NCBI GenBank assembly: GCA_001972305.1
Contig: BDDD01000426.1
Span: 284,617 to 348,616 of the forward strand
DNA: 64,000 bases
Reading direction: 5' to 3'
DNA from: Cephalotus follicularis
Taxonomy: Eukaryota; Streptophyta; Magnoliopsida; Oxalidales; Cephalotaceae
Below, piece by piece: positions 8,969 to 21,580 of this stretch; positions within the stretch are counted from its first letter, which is position 1; each line of letters begins with the position of its first letter. The translations under genes were made by a program, and so were the position numbers. The notes below the pieces were generated by a model. It ran no database searches. It was not told the DNA's origin and was given only the letters and a program-made list of their open reading frames with translations.

Positions 8969-11884
8969 TGTCACACCCCGCTTCACAACCGACATATATA
9001 TAGTGGTGGCAATCAACATAATATCCGGCTTATACAGTTTTACGCAGAAATTTAAAACTTTCAAAACGATTAATAACTTGCGGAAGCATTCAATTATAAT
9101 CCGAATTAACAACGTAACACGCATCCCATTCTACGTGTTACAAAAATACGACATTTCATTGTTAATTGCCCTCAAAACGGAGCGTGATTAAAACATGTAG
9201 ATACAATATTTTCTTCGGTGCGGAAATCCATCAAGTACAATAAATACATTATCCCAAATTAGTAAAGTCATAAACCATTATACATTAATCCAGTACAAGA
9301 TTCCATCATTACAATAACCAATTGATACAATATCCAACTGATAATTCTTAACAAGCACGTCTCATCATTCTCTTAAAACACGAGTATGGTTATTACAATA
9401 CAATACAATTAAAACAACCTTCAGAAAAGAAGCTTGCAACTCAGCTTCAGCAGCACTTGTCTGATTGCCCCTGTCAATCTGAAATTGTAGGGGGTTAGCT
9501 TTTGTCCTCACTCGGCTAAGTAGAGAAAGTATAAATACCTTTCGGGATCAACAATAATGTAAATCATGTAATGAATGCATAATGATGCAGTACAATATGT
9601 ATTTTTATATGTATCTCGATCAATAGTTACGCAACCATGCCAAGTGGCTACATCAACACAATCCATCAGTCATGTCACTAAGGACCAATCAATACAATCA
9701 GTATTCGATAACCACCACCCGTAGGTTAGCATTATCTCACGTCGACGCTAACCGGCCCATAGGCGGAGGAAAGCTCGATCAATAATTGACACTAACCGGC
9801 ACGTAGCGGACGAAAGTTCAACAAACAAATGAGTCTACCGGCACAAGGCGGAGGATAGCTCAAAGTGTGGATGTCAACCGGCACGTAGCGGAGGAAGACC
9901 ATCCGATATGGTGTCCCTAGACATCTCCTGGCCCCTAGAGCACAACCTGCCATTAGCGTAAGTGACAACCTCCATCACCGCACTAACAGCGTAACAATCA
10001 CAATCAATCAAACAATTAATTCATTGATGCTAACCGACCCCGAGCTAGGAAAGCACACAGCTAACCGTCCCGTGGTGCTAGGAAAGCTCAATCAATCTAA
10101 AAATCAATCATTCCAAGTAATTTATAGGTTATAAAATACTTGAAATAATACATTTATTCAAAACGTAAATAGTCTTTGAAATCACGTTTCAATCCTTCGA
10201 AAATATACATTTAACAAATATACATTTTCGTGTAAAATAATGATTTGTTATAAAATCATGTATGCACTTCTAAAATGATAAAACACTTTAGAATTCAATC
10301 ACATTTCAATTCATAATTCAGTTCACAGTTCAATTCATACCTACATCGACGCTAACCGGCACAAGCAAGGAAAGGTCGACCAATCCATAATAATATGCAA
10401 GCAGACATATGCTCAAAATGCAACCCGACCCTTTCGGCATCGACACCTAACCTCTAGGCGCCAAATCGTTCATATTAGTCACTTAAGCATCGCCGCTTAA
10501 CCCTAGGAGTCAACGCTTATACCTTTTAAGCGTCGGCGCTTTAACCAGTAACCCAAGTGTCAACAATTGTCCCTGACGTCGACGCTTCAAGGTAAGGATC
10601 CTTGAGCGTCGGTGTTCATTACTTTGGCGTCGACGCTTTGAGGTAGGACCTCAAGCGTCAACATCCACATGTCCATCACTCCGCATATTCAAACCAGGGC
10701 GGCAACGCTTTCCTTAAGCATCTACGTTTTTCGCGAAGTCAGTATACACTCCTACACGTAACAGTCCATAGCGTCAATGCTTATCGTCTAAGCATCGACA
10801 GTTATAGAAGATCAGAAACATCTTCTTCTTCAACACGTTCAATACCAAGAGATCAACATGCATAATCACACATGCAATTCGATCCACAATCATTTCAATC
10901 ACAATATGCAAGGCAGGTTAGCTACTTATAGCAACCCTAACACAAATCACACCATTCACACACCAAGGGAAAATCATCCCAAAACGTGCATGCAATTCAA
11001 TCCACAAAGTCCATGCATTTCATCAATAATAAACATCATTCTTGAACTCAAATAAGCAAGTATAAATCCCCTACTATTACCCCTACCTCTGATTCCAAGC
11101 TAGGAATCACAGTATCACCAGCACAGTCGAGTCGTAGGTTCAATTGCCGAACCTCTCCAATAACCGCTGAACCGAAGCCGGTTCTTGCTTATTGATCTTT
11201 TCCACTGCCAAATCCAATTGCCGCACACACTGTACATACAACACATTTCGTTACGATCAACGCACGCAAAACATTGCCATCGCCGAAACGTCGACCGGAT
11301 TCCGGCCAACTCATCCAGCTTGCGAAACACCCATCAATGGGTTCCACATTGAATGGTCTACACATAACCGCTCACGACTCACCGGGAATCGGCGCTGAAT
11401 GCCTCGCCACGGCCGGCAGTGAGTTATGACTCACTGAGTCAACTCGTCGGACCTCCACAGGTCCGATCACCACCCAAAAATGCCACACATTCACCAGTCC
11501 TACACGTCACTACCCGTGACTCGCCAAGACTCGGTGCCAAATGCGCCGTCTCAGGCGACAGTGAGTTGACTCGCTGTGTCGACTAAGTCAAGCCATTCCG
11601 GCCGATTCTGGCCAAATCACGCCTCACCGGTGGTGGAAATGGGTACAGCGGACCTTCTACACCATAACCCACGCCATCTGCGACGCTAACGACGCCGGGA
11701 AACGCCGGGAGGAGGCGCGACAGTGGCGACAGAGGAGAAGAAGAAAGAAGAGAAAAGAGGGGAAGGGGGAAGAGCTTACCGGCGGTAGGCGTGCCTAGGT
11801 GGTCCGTCGTCCTCTCCCGGCCACGTGGCTGGCTCCGGCGTTGTCTCCGGCGCCCTTTCTCCCTCTCTCTCCCGCTGTCTCTCC

Positions 11885-11920
<36 letters not shown>

Positions 11921-12270
11921 TGCAGGTTATTCGCACGGGGGCGCTATGCGCCCGTGTCTCCCTCCTTCTTCTTTTATTATTTTTGCTTCCTCCTATGTAT
12001 TTTCTGGTAAAATACTAAGGTATGGGTCCCGATTTTTTCGCGAATCGCGACATAATTTATCCAAACGACCACCAAAATAATCTCAATAAAAATGCAAACA
12101 TTTGGGCTTTATTGGCGCGCATTAATAATAGGTTTTATTAGCTGTCTTAGCTAACATGATTACGACTTAAATGCGTAATGTCTTTTTATTACTCCGGGCT
12201 CTATCGATTTAATCACAACTGTACACGCACCAATTTCATAATAATTATTTATGAAATTCGGGGCGTTACA
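8969..12270 (-). repeat. Element K 5' LTR (3302 bp)
   Basis: Direct repeat of 2176-5403. It has an extra stretch of about 70 bp near 9810-9890, an extra ctaccggcacaaggcgg-type module, and lacks the tatatata run at 2803-2811. CT microsatellite at about 11889-11917. Confidence 0.88.
10433..10805. repeat. Palindrome array, GCGTCGACGCTT flavour (K 5' LTR)
   Basis: Counterpart of 3573-3935. Individual motifs have changed independently, mostly CG to CA/TG, as expected from cytosine deamination. A GAGTCGACTC-type cluster follows at 11415-11605. Confidence 0.83.
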
Positions 12271-13080
12271 GGTTTGGGTTGTGTTTTGATGCAGCACGGT
12301 CTTGTGATAGCTTATGCTTCAAGACAGTTGAAACCTTATGAAGTGAACTATCCTACACATGATCTTAAGTTGGCAGTTTGTGGTGTTTGTGTTGAAGATC
12401 TACAGGAACTATTTGTATGGAGAACCTTGTGAAGTTTTTACCGATCATAAGAGTCTCAAGTACATCTTCACCCAGACAGAGTTGAACATGCGTCAGAGGC
12501 GATGGTTGGAGCTTCTGAAGGATTACGATTTGAATATTTTGTACCACCCCGGTAATGCAAACATGGTAGCTGATGCTCTTAGTAGAAAGAGTTTTGGGAG
12601 TGTAGCGGCTTTGCTTACTCAGCCGTAGTTTTTAGCTGATATGGAGTGGTTGGATTTGAATATGTATGTTCGGGATTTTGGAGGTTATGCTACTGCCATG
12701 AATGTAGAGCCTACTCTTATATCTCAGATTATGTCAGCTCAGAGTGATGATGATGAGCTTTAGGCCTTAGTCCAGAATGTTGAAAAGGGTAAGCAATAAG
12801 AGTTTCGTATGGATGAGCATGGTGTGATATGGTTGGGTAGTCGGTTCTGTGTTCTGGCTGATCCTTCTATCAGAAATTATGTTTTGTCAGAGGCACACAG
12901 TTTTCCATTTTCTATACATCCGTGTTCTACAAAAATGCATAGAGACTTGAAAAAGAACTTCGGGTGGAATGGCATGAAAAGGGATGTAGCGGAGTATGTT
13001 GGGAGGTGTTTGGTCTGTCAGCAGGTAAAGATTGAACACTAGCGAGCTAGTGGGTTGTTACAAACCTTGGAGGTTCCAGT
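12271..13080 (+). pseudogene. pol: Element A RNase H and integrase N-terminus
   Basis: This continues RNase H after the K insertion with LGCVLMQHG...YASRQL. A frameshift near 12370 is followed by [11 protein letters not shown] and ADALSRK, then the integrase zinc-binding region with [11 protein letters not shown] near 13010-13038. In-frame stops occur near 12627, 12762, 12798 and 13040. The RNase H domain is split, 2170 to 12271. It would degrade RNA in the RNA:DNA hybrid and begin integrase; it is non-functional here. Confidence 0.85.
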
Positions 13081-13983
13081 TTGGAAATGGGAGATATTTC
13101 GATGGATTTTGTTACAGGTTTGCCGAGGACTTTCAGGAGGAACGATGCTATCTGGGTAGTAGTGGATCGATTGACTAAATCGGCTCACTTTTTGGCTATT
13201 CGAGAGGATTTCTCTGTAGACCGTTTGGCGGAGGTTTTCCAGCATGAAATAGTGAGACTCCATGGGACTCCGATATCCATTGTTTCAGATAGGGATCCCC
13301 GTTTCACTTCGCTGTTTTGGAAAGGTTTCAAGAAGGCGTGGGGTACGAGGCTCAGTTACAGTACAGCTTTCCATCCACAGACAGATGGGCAGACTGAGAG
13401 GACCATCCAAACCTTAGAGGATATGTTAAGATCTTGTGCTTTGGAGTGGACTGGGAACTGGGATGAGTATTTGATCTTAGTGGAGTTTGCCTACAATAAT
13501 AGTTGGCACGCTAGTATCCGTATGGCTCCTTTTGAGGCTTTATATGGGAGGAAGTGTCGAGCTCCGACATGTTGGGATGAGGTTGGAGAACGAGTTATTG
13601 AGGGACCCGAGCTAGTTCAGATCACTACTGAAAAAATGGCAATAGCAAGGGAGAGATTGAAGGCAACTCAATCTCGACAGAAGAGTTATGCAGACAGACA
13701 TCAGAGGGACTTAGAGTTCAAGGTAGGTGAACATGTGTTCTTAAAAGTTTCACTTTGGAAAGGAGTCCGACGTTTTGGGCTGAAAGGAAAGTTGAGTCCA
13801 TGGTTTATAGGACCCTTCGAAGTTCTGGAAAAGGCGGGCGTAGTTGCATATCGGTTAGCTTTGCCTCCGCAGTTAGCACACATTTATAATGTGTTCCACG
13901 TGTCTTTGCTGAGGGGTTATCAGTATCATTCCTTACATGTGATCCACTATCCTCTAGATAGTATTCGGGAAGACCTATTGTGA
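13081..13983 (+). pseudogene. pol: Element A integrase core and C-terminal domain
   Basis: The open stretch of 300 codons covers the rve core. The first catalytic Asp is in SMDFVTGLP, the second in SDRDPRF and the Glu in TDGQTERTIQ, with GPFEVLEKAGVVAYRLALPP and NVFHVSLLRGY in the C-terminal part. It ends at a TGA at 13981 caused by a small indel just before the chromodomain; element B reads through here (DLSCDEEADAI). The ATG at 13081 is only the first Met after an upstream stop, not a real start. An active enzyme would join cDNA ends to chromosomal DNA. Confidence 0.87.
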
Positions 13984-14141
13984 CGAGGAGGCAGAGGCTA
14001 TTCTGGATAGACAGGAGCGGGTTACACGTAGCAAGACTGTTCCTTTTGTGAGAGTTTTGTGGAGGAACCATCCCGAACGTGAAGCTACATGGGAGTTGGA
14101 GGATTATATTCGGCAGCAATACCCTCACTTGTTTGTTTAAG
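13984..14141 (+). pseudogene. pol: Element A chromodomain
   Basis: After the frameshift the sequence encodes AILDRQERVTRSKTVPFV, VLWRNHPEREATWELE and a stop after YPHLFV. This integrase C-terminal chromodomain defines chromoviruses and is thought to steer insertion toward particular chromatin. Its adjacency to the PPT confirms the pol end. Confidence 0.82.
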
Positions 14142-14180
14142 GTATGTTTATGTTTATGATTTCGGGACGAAATCCTTTTT

Positions 14181-14194
14181 AAGGGGGGGGTGGA
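14181..14194 (+). other. Polypurine tract of element A
   Basis: aaggggggggtgga lies immediately before the LTR start tgtaatacc and has the same form as in element B (37181-37192). Confidence 0.85.
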
Positions 14195-16992
14195 TGTAAT
14201 ACCCTGTTTATTTGTATGCATGTTTTACGGACTTTTAATATGTTTGTTTGTGGGCTTTTTAATTTGTTTTGTTATGAAGTCCGTTTACCCTATTATGGGC
14301 CTAGGCGACTGATACCAGCCTGAACCTTGGATATGATGGTGTGTGCATGTTTTGGTAAGGATTATGGTTTTGATTTATGCTTATGTCATTTTAAATAAAT
14401 TAACTTTCATAATTTCTAATTTTACAATTTTCAAAACTTATTAAAATAAAATCTTTTTATTTTCTATTTTTATTTCCTTTCTTATCTCTCTCCTATCTCA
14501 CCCGTATCTCTCCCTCTCCCACCCGTCTCTCTCTCCTATCTCTATCTCTCCCAATGATCTCTCCCTCTCTTAACTCCCTCATGCGTTTTCTTCCTCTTTT
14601 CCTTATCTGTCCCTAAATTCCCTCCCTCTTTCTGTTTTAGAGTGGTTTTGGTTATTGTTTTGTGCCATCTGTTTCTCTTGCAAATCACTGCCAAATTTTG
14701 CAAGCAAGGAATCTATTTTGGTTCTTCGTACGATTTCTTCATCAAATCAGGTTTGTGTTTTATTCTTACATTCCTTTTATTGTTCTATTTTGGTTATACA
14801 CACCTTTGGCAAACTTTAAAACCATGTATTCTTTCTCTTTTGTTCCTGTTGATCAGCTGTTTAAGTCTGGAAAATCGTTGTGTTAGTACAACATTTGTGT
14901 GTCACCATTACAGGTTAGTTAATTCGTTCCTTACTGTGATGCTTTTTGCTACAATGTTATGAATTTGATTTTGTATACATAAAGGCTGTTAGAGTTTGTT
15001 TCATGTCATGATGTGTTTTGTCATGGTTTATGAAGCTGTCAACATGTTTTAGGCATCATAGATATGTTGCAAACTGGTTTTGACATCTGTTAATGGTACT
15101 GGACAGCAAACTTGGACTATAAATTATGTATGCATGTGATTAGAAGTCATCCTTCTTTTAAAGTCTAGCCACTGGTCACATGGTCAATGTTAATTTTGTG
15201 TTTTTCTACTGTTAAAGGACCATATAATGACTTATGTAAATGTTTATAGGCCTATGGTGTTGTGGTATCCATGTTTTGAGAAGCTTTTGCATTAAATTGT
15301 AGAGTTTCTGCTGTTCTGTCATCCAGAACAGTCGACTGTTCTTATGGACAGTCGGTTGTCGTATGTTGAGTAGTTGGCTGCCTTACGAATAAGTCGACAG
15401 CTTTGCCTTGCACAGTTGATAGGACCCCTGTCACAGTCGACTGGCTGCAGTCCAGTTTGTGTAGTTGGCTGGCCCTGTTGCATAGTCAACTTCCAAGCTT
15501 CCAACAGTCGGTTGGAGCTCTGTAATAGTCTGTTGTTTTGCCCAGGAAATTTCTGTTTTCAATTTTCTTGGTCCGTTTGCATTTCGGATTGATCGGGGTC
15601 AGTCCTAAACACTTTTATAATTCTATTTTATGCCGAAAATGATTTTCAGACCCTTATATGAATGGTTTTGTATCTTTTAGATTGTTGTGCTTCGAAGGGC
15701 AATATATATATATCAGTCTTTTTGTAAGTCTTTTTTGTAAGCGCATAAGGTACGGGTATTCTGCTCTTTGACACTCTCTTCGATTTTATTGAACAAAATT
15801 CGGTTTTGTATTATGAATGGATATCGTTTCTTTGCTATATTCCTTCAGTTTTATGAACTCGGTTATATTTTATGATTTTGATATGTTCTGAAATAAAGTC
15901 GGTTTTGACATTTTGAAAAATAAATGTTCTTGACTTTATACTTATGCTATGATATGTTATGAACTATGTTATGATCATATCTTTATAGTGGAAATAAATG
16001 AGTTGATGCTCCGATTATGAAATATATATTATGATATTGTTTGTTAACGATTTTTGAATATGTTTCGAAAAAGACACGTTTACGTGGATTTTAAATTGAT
16101 TATGATAAATAAACGTTTTCGAAATGATATAATACTGAGTATTTGTACCCACCTATGGGGCGTAGCATAGGCATGCCGTAGGCCTGGCACAGGGACATGA
16201 CACTTCCGTAGCGGTGTGATTAGTCTATGACGTCTCTGTATGTTACGAATAAATCCCATGAGGTGGATTTATGGATCCGTTAGGTATGATAGAGGCGTAT
16301 GAATCGATTCTAGTATATGGCATACGTATGGAGTTATGCAATATGTGATATGATATGATACGAGAATTGACTTGTGTAGTGTCGTACACTTCAATTCTAT
16401 TGGGTATGTGGAATTAGTGCCTCCCTTGCCATCTATAAGTTTTGATACATGATATGTTGTGAGACTCAGTATGAATTTTATGTTTTCTTGTATGTTCGGA
16501 AGTTATGGATTTGACTTCAAAGAATGTTTAAACTGATTTACTGCGTAAGATTTCTGTTTTGAAATAACTTCTGAAATCTTGTTGCTTCTACATTATCATT
16601 TACTTTTTTACATTCTTTATTCGTACTGAGGTTTGCTCAATCGCGTTTTTGTTTCCATACGGCAGGTAATCAGGAGCACCGGGGGAAAGTGTGGTTGAGT
16701 GATGTCCATAATATGTCAAGGATCCTCTAGGAGTGTGATCCTGTTATGTTTTTTGTTAGGATTGGTTTTGAACAATATGTTACTTAATGGTTTAAGTTTT
16801 CAGTTTTTCACCCTTGGAACATGTTTAAGTTTTAGAATATTTCAAGTTTTCAGTTATAGTTTTAGATATTGCTATGTTATGACTGCCACGTATTTTGCTA
16901 ATAAAGTTATGCTTATGTTCAGTTAAGATATGTTCTGTTAAGTTCTGTTAAGTTATGACATGTAATGGCTCCCATCGTTCGGGGGTGTTACA
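14195..16992 (+). repeat. Element A 3' LTR (2798 bp)
   Basis: It runs from tgtaataccc to gggggtgttaca. It shares with the LTRs of B the 3' region tactgaggtttgctc...gcgtttttgtttc...gcggcagg (16625-16670) and the cctatg(a/g)gg...catagg block (16150-16260). Unlike B, its mid-LTR array is of the CAGTCGACTG flavour (15325-15535). No gene; a pyrimidine-rich tract spans 14480-14640. Confidence 0.85.
15325..15535. repeat. Palindrome array, CAGTCGACTG flavour (element A LTR)
   Basis: About nine motifs such as cagtcgactgttc (15328), cagtcggttg (15348), cagtcgactgg (15433) and cagtcggttgg (15504) are spaced 15-30 bp apart. The corresponding arrays in element B LTRs use GTCGACGCTTT instead. Confidence 0.85.
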
Positions 16993-17374
16993 CACAAAAC
17001 CCTAGCCATAGCCCAATCAACCATCACCCACATCACCCCTAACCATAAGAGATGATAAACAAAGCAACGCAAGAGAACCATGGAGGTTTTGGCAATGGTT
17101 CACACACCCACATCAAGACCACTGCCATGGCGTTACAAGAGAGGGAAGAAACGGATTATTAACAAGGTGAAGACTCCTTCCTTCAAGATAGCTCCCTCTA
17201 CTCTTTATCCCCTAAAGCTCCAAGTTCTCCACAAGCCACAGATGGGAGAAGGCAAGGTGTTTAAACTATTCTAAATCACTCTAGGTAAAGATAAGAAGCA
17301 GTGTGCAAGTTATCTCCACCTATAATGATGTTTGGCTGGTGGAAGGAGGCTTGAAAATGGCAGCTTTAACTCAC

Positions 17375-17840
17375 CAGGCGACATAGGCGTCGACGCGTAC
17401 GAGAGCAGGTAGAAGAGATCGCACAGGAGGGAAGAGAGAGAAAGAAAGAGTCCAAGTGTGTTCAGTAAGTTTCTCTAAAACTATTTATAGTGCTAACTTT
17501 CTCTCTGCTCTTGGAGTCAACGTGTACGCAAGGCGTCAACGTGTACACGTCTCACATTACGAAATGGCGTCAATGCCAGAGATAATATGAGACAGGTGCA
17601 TAGTATCATTTGTCTTCGCGTCAACGCCAAACCCCATGGCGTCAACGTGTAAAGCCACTGGTTTTTCCAGCGTCAACACATGCTCTCCATAGCGTCAACG
17701 TCCAACGACCTTTCTAGTTTAGACGTCGATGAGATGCCCTCGTAGCGTCGACGTATAAAGCTACTGGTTTTTCCAGTGTTAACGCAATCCCTTCGCGTCA
17801 ACGCCTAGTAACTCAACTAGACATTGGCGTCAACACACAA
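17375..17840. repeat. Palindrome array, GCGTCAACG flavour (G copy 1)
   Basis: About 14 motifs of the type ggcgtcaacgtgtac, gcgtcaacgcc and gcgtcgacg run from 17388 to 17835. G copy 2 carries GAGTCGACTC-type motifs (25196-25480) instead. Confidence 0.8.
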
Positions 17841-19150
17841 CAAAGGTGTTGAAGCCCAAGACAAAGAATGAAGACACTCTTTTCTATTTCCAAATAAGCC
17901 TTCGCATGGAATATTTCATCATGGCATTGCACGGACCTAAATCCATGCAAATGAAATACTCATTAGCCAAACAACATCTTCCCTGATGTTGTCCTTTCAC
18001 TAAATGATATGTGTCCTGCCACATATCAACATGTTCAAATTCAAGCAGGACCCGAAAGCATGTCATTCTCCGGTATGATGATAAATTCCCAGTGCACCCT
18101 GTCATCTGGTATGACCACTCCAATAGTACACCGACTATCAGAGCAGCCCCGATGTGAGCGGCAGTCACCCCTAGGATCCGTGTATTACCACGTCTATCAA
18201 TATTGATCCGAATAGCCATTCGCTTTATCCAATCATTGGCATATGTGTCATGTTTCCCTCGTCATACATGGCTCTGATCACAACCTAGGGTTTGGATGGA
18301 TGTCACCCCTAGTTGTGCTGTGATAGCTATGAATCTATGATCGCATTGAGACTATCGGTAGACCTCCTACGGGAACCTCTCATTCCCAGTCCACCTATGC
18401 CTGATCAGAACTTTTATGTCTGCAACGTACATAGACAAATAGAGCCGGTCACCCTCAGCCCGGGTGTGATTATTCCCTATCGCGCACTCGCCCATACATC
18501 GCAATGCAGCTCTCACAAGACCCAAAGATGACCCTTTTTCCAGCACCTGGCTAGTGCTGGGGAAGGCAGAAATCAAAGTCAAGCAGTTATCACCCAATGC
18601 ATGCCAGTCGCTCAGGTCAAAGGAGACAACGCAGGCTATAGACCTACTAGTCACCATAGACTATACACCACCGAGACCATAGGAATCCTATTGACATTGG
18701 GTATAGACTATCCAAATAGGTTTTCTATTGGTGGGTCTGTTCAGTGTCCTGCTCTCTAGCATACACCTCACATTTCGCTTTAGGGGTAAACCCAATTGTC
18801 TACGAGATAACCAACCTCCACTGAAAACCCGGGAGCAAGCTTAACGTGACAAGTCTTCACGGTTCATCAATGGCCCAAAGAAAGTGAACCTATGACTTGG
18901 AACATTTGCACATGGAATAAAGATCTCATTCTCATAGCCCTCTCGGTAAGAGATCCAACCCATTGAATGTGACAGGACGCTATTATGGCATACAGTTAAT
19001 TGCGTATAATTAGTCTATTCCTTTTGGTTGGTTGGGATGAGCCACATAGCCTTGCCATTAAAGAAATATGCACATGTAATATAAAAGGAATTCATAATTG
19101 TATTGAGTCAAGAGTATTTATATACAAACGAGCCATATCGTGGCATACAG

Positions 19151-21580
19151 TGTAACACCCCGCGCCCTCAGGGCAGATACGTGGTATTGCACTCAATCCA
19201 ATACACAATACAATGGTCGGGACTAGCAATATAAAAATGTGGAAAACTTAAAACTTTACAATACATATCGGTTGCGGAAGAAACAATACAAATCCAACCA
19301 TACAGTACAAAGCAAAGCTTTTACAATACAGTCTTTTACAATACATCATCAATCCTTCAATACAGTGTTACAATACAATACCTAACAAATCAATCGTTTT
19401 GCTACGATGTCTCAATCAGCTCTGAGATGCCCAAACGGTCATGAAATCGAGTCGAGTCTTCAATCTTTCTGTCCACTGCTACATGCCGCCCTACCTATGC
19501 TGCACATAAAGGTACAACACAGCCCTGCCCCGAAGGATGGGGTTAGCCACACTGGCTAAGCAGAAACCCCATGCAGCATGTATGCATGTACAATGTGCAA
19601 ATCAATGACAATCTATACAATATCAATGTGCAGTGTACAATATCAATGCATGACATGGCAAATATACATGTACAATTGGCGATCATACTATCCGTATGAC
19701 AGTGGCCCATAACAGAGCATACGGTTAGGATCTATAACAATCAATCAATGGCAGACACTCAATGGTGGTGTATGAAACACCCAACCAATAAATCAATATC
19801 CTATAGAGCATGCGACCGAGTCAATACAATGTCAATCGGTTAGCGGTGATCAATCCCACGGAAGGTAGTCCTTCAAAAAGGGTGGGAGATCTATCTATGG
19901 TTTCCAGATTGATCAGGTCTGGGATTCATAGATCTTCCAGCCTATGGCTGGGTTAATACAGTCTCGATGAGCTACAACCGAGGGAGCTACTGATACCGTT
20001 AGGGAGCCACGGCCTCAAGGGAGCATCAATCGACAATCAATCGGTACCGCTCGTCAGCGGGTCAATACAATACAATAAATGAAACGATCGACAGAATAGG
20101 TGGACATAGTCAATGACCTAGCATGCCGACACAAATCATTAGGTCGCTCTATAGGATCCATACAATACAATCAATCAATCAATCGAGTCAATATAGTATT
20201 GGGTAAAGTCAATAAGTGGTGGTGTCTAATGGAGAAATGGGAACGTGCGTCCATCGTACCGACTTAGGCTCGCAACAACACTCACGACTCAAGAAATCGA
20301 TCGATGTATCAATAAAACGTCGAAGCAAAGCAATAAGTGGTGGTGCCTAATGGAGGGATGGGAACGTGCATCCATTTTGATGACTTAGACTCGCAGCAAC
20401 ACTCATGACTCAAACAATCAATCGGTCAGTACAATCATTAAAACTAGTTTCAAACACTTGAACACCTCGAGTGAGGCTCCAGTCAAGTGGCGATGTGAAA
20501 AGAAGTAGAAAACTAGCTTTAAAACAGTTAAAAACTCCTTTCAGTATATTAGGCGTTGATGTCTTTGGTGAAAGACATCGACTCCTCTTTAAAACTATGG
20601 GAAGACATCGACGTCTTTAAAAGACATCGATGTCTTGCCCTATTTGTGTGGAGACATGGCCGAAGATGTCGACGTCCTTTAAGAAAGGCGTCGACGCGTT
20701 TCAATAAAAATAGCCTGAGAATGCACATCGATGTTCGGCATCGACGTCTTTCCAGGGGAGAGACATCTCGAGGCAAAGACGTCGACGTCTTTTAAAGGCG
20801 TCGATGTCTTTGCTGCAGAAACAGGGATATGGCACTCGTATGAGAAAGACATCGACGTCTTTGGGCTAAGGATCGATGTCTTTTCCGGGCAAAGTCGATT
20901 TTGTGCAGAAAATAGGGCCAATCTCGGGTCAAAATCCAATTTAAAGCCATTATTTGAAAACCAAAGTTTACAATCAATCATTTGAGATTAGTAAGACTAG
21001 TTACAACCTTCCAAATTCGATTTCAATCATTCAATTCAACAATTAGGTCAAGGGTTTGCTATAAACCCTAAAAACCTCAATTTAATCACTCAATCACTCA
21101 ATTCAATCATTCAATTCAATCAATCAATCAATAAAACAGTAGGCAATTCAGTAAAGAAGTCCTACCTTTCACTGAAACTTCAAAAGTTGAGCTAACGATC
21201 GATCAATCGGCTGAAAACGCCCAATAATCCGCTACTTTCTTATTCAATCGGTAAGCCACCACTTGTAATCACTGTCCTTGTCGATGGAGATGCAATTCCG
21301 GCTGCAAGGGAGGAAGATGGAGGCTCCAGCTAGAGAGAGGGGGGGAGGAGGATAGAGAGAGAAGAGGAAATGAGAATAATGAGAGAAAAGAGAGAAAGAA
21401 TTGACTTAAATAGTTGATTCGATCAACTCTCCAAAACTCGGCCCAAAATCTCGACTATACATGCATATAACCAATACAATATCAATAGGTATAAGAATAC
21501 CTCAATCAATACAGTTCAGTACGGTACAATACGGTACGATGTATGCATGAACAGTACAAAAGGGAATTCGGGTTGTCACA
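19151..21580 (-). mobile_element. Solo LTR H (2430 bp) with perfect TSD
   Basis: It begins tgtaacaccccgcgcc and ends cgggttgtcaca, flanked by identical tacag at 19146-19150 and 21581-21585. No interior, PBS or coding is present, so it is a solo LTR from recombination between two LTRs. Minus orientation is inferred because the reverse complement carries the ttagcca(g)...ggctaacccc block seen in forward LTRs C, E and L. It is rich in caatacaat-type short repeats (19180-19400, 20040-20190) and carries a palindrome array. Confidence 0.85.
20553..20885. repeat. Palindrome array, GACGTCGACGTC flavour (LTR H)
   Basis: About 15 motifs occur, including a perfect 18-bp palindrome at 20775-20792 (aaagacgtcgacgtcttt) and gcgtcgacgcg at 20688. 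The stretch 20775-20811 is nearly identical to the copia array at 493-531 and 54378-54415. Confidence 0.88.

Larger units (their letters stand above)
2176..12270 (-). mobile_element. LTR retrotransposon K, large LTRs, almost non-coding
   Basis: Two long direct repeats (2176-5403 and 8969-12270) begin tgtcacacccc and end ggggcgttaca on the plus strand. The element is on the minus strand: a tRNA-Met PBS complement lies inside the right LTR (8950-8968) and a polypurine tract inside the left one (5404-5420). Target duplications are gtttt (2171-2175) and ggttt (12271-12275), one mismatch, in the RNase H of element A. The 3.6-kb interior lacks gag and nearly all pol; it holds a pol 3' scrap, D-type LTR-derived sequence, a minisatellite and a TRIM. 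It resembles large non-autonomous derivatives of a chromovirus. Confidence 0.87.
1251..16992 (+). mobile_element. Ty3/gypsy chromovirus A (5'-truncated, split by element K)
   Basis: Element A supplies RT (1251-2170), the rest of RNase H, integrase and chromodomain (12271-14141), a PPT (14181-14194) and a 3' LTR (14195-16992). Its gag, protease and 5' LTR are absent, cut off by the LTR end at 1250. Protein sequence is very close to element B (29793-39807), so both belong to one Tekay/Del-like chromovirus family. Pol is split by K at 2175/12271. At least four nonsense codons and several small indels make it non-functional. Confidence 0.85.

Noticed and set aside
13039..13263. Antisense frames across pol regions (also 13701-14221, 36093-36595, 34651-34950)
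   Set aside because: Shadows of integrase and RT on the other strand.
15319..15592. Open frames over the palindrome array in the element A LTR
   Set aside because: Both strands are open because palindromes lack stops; no domain and no conserved start.
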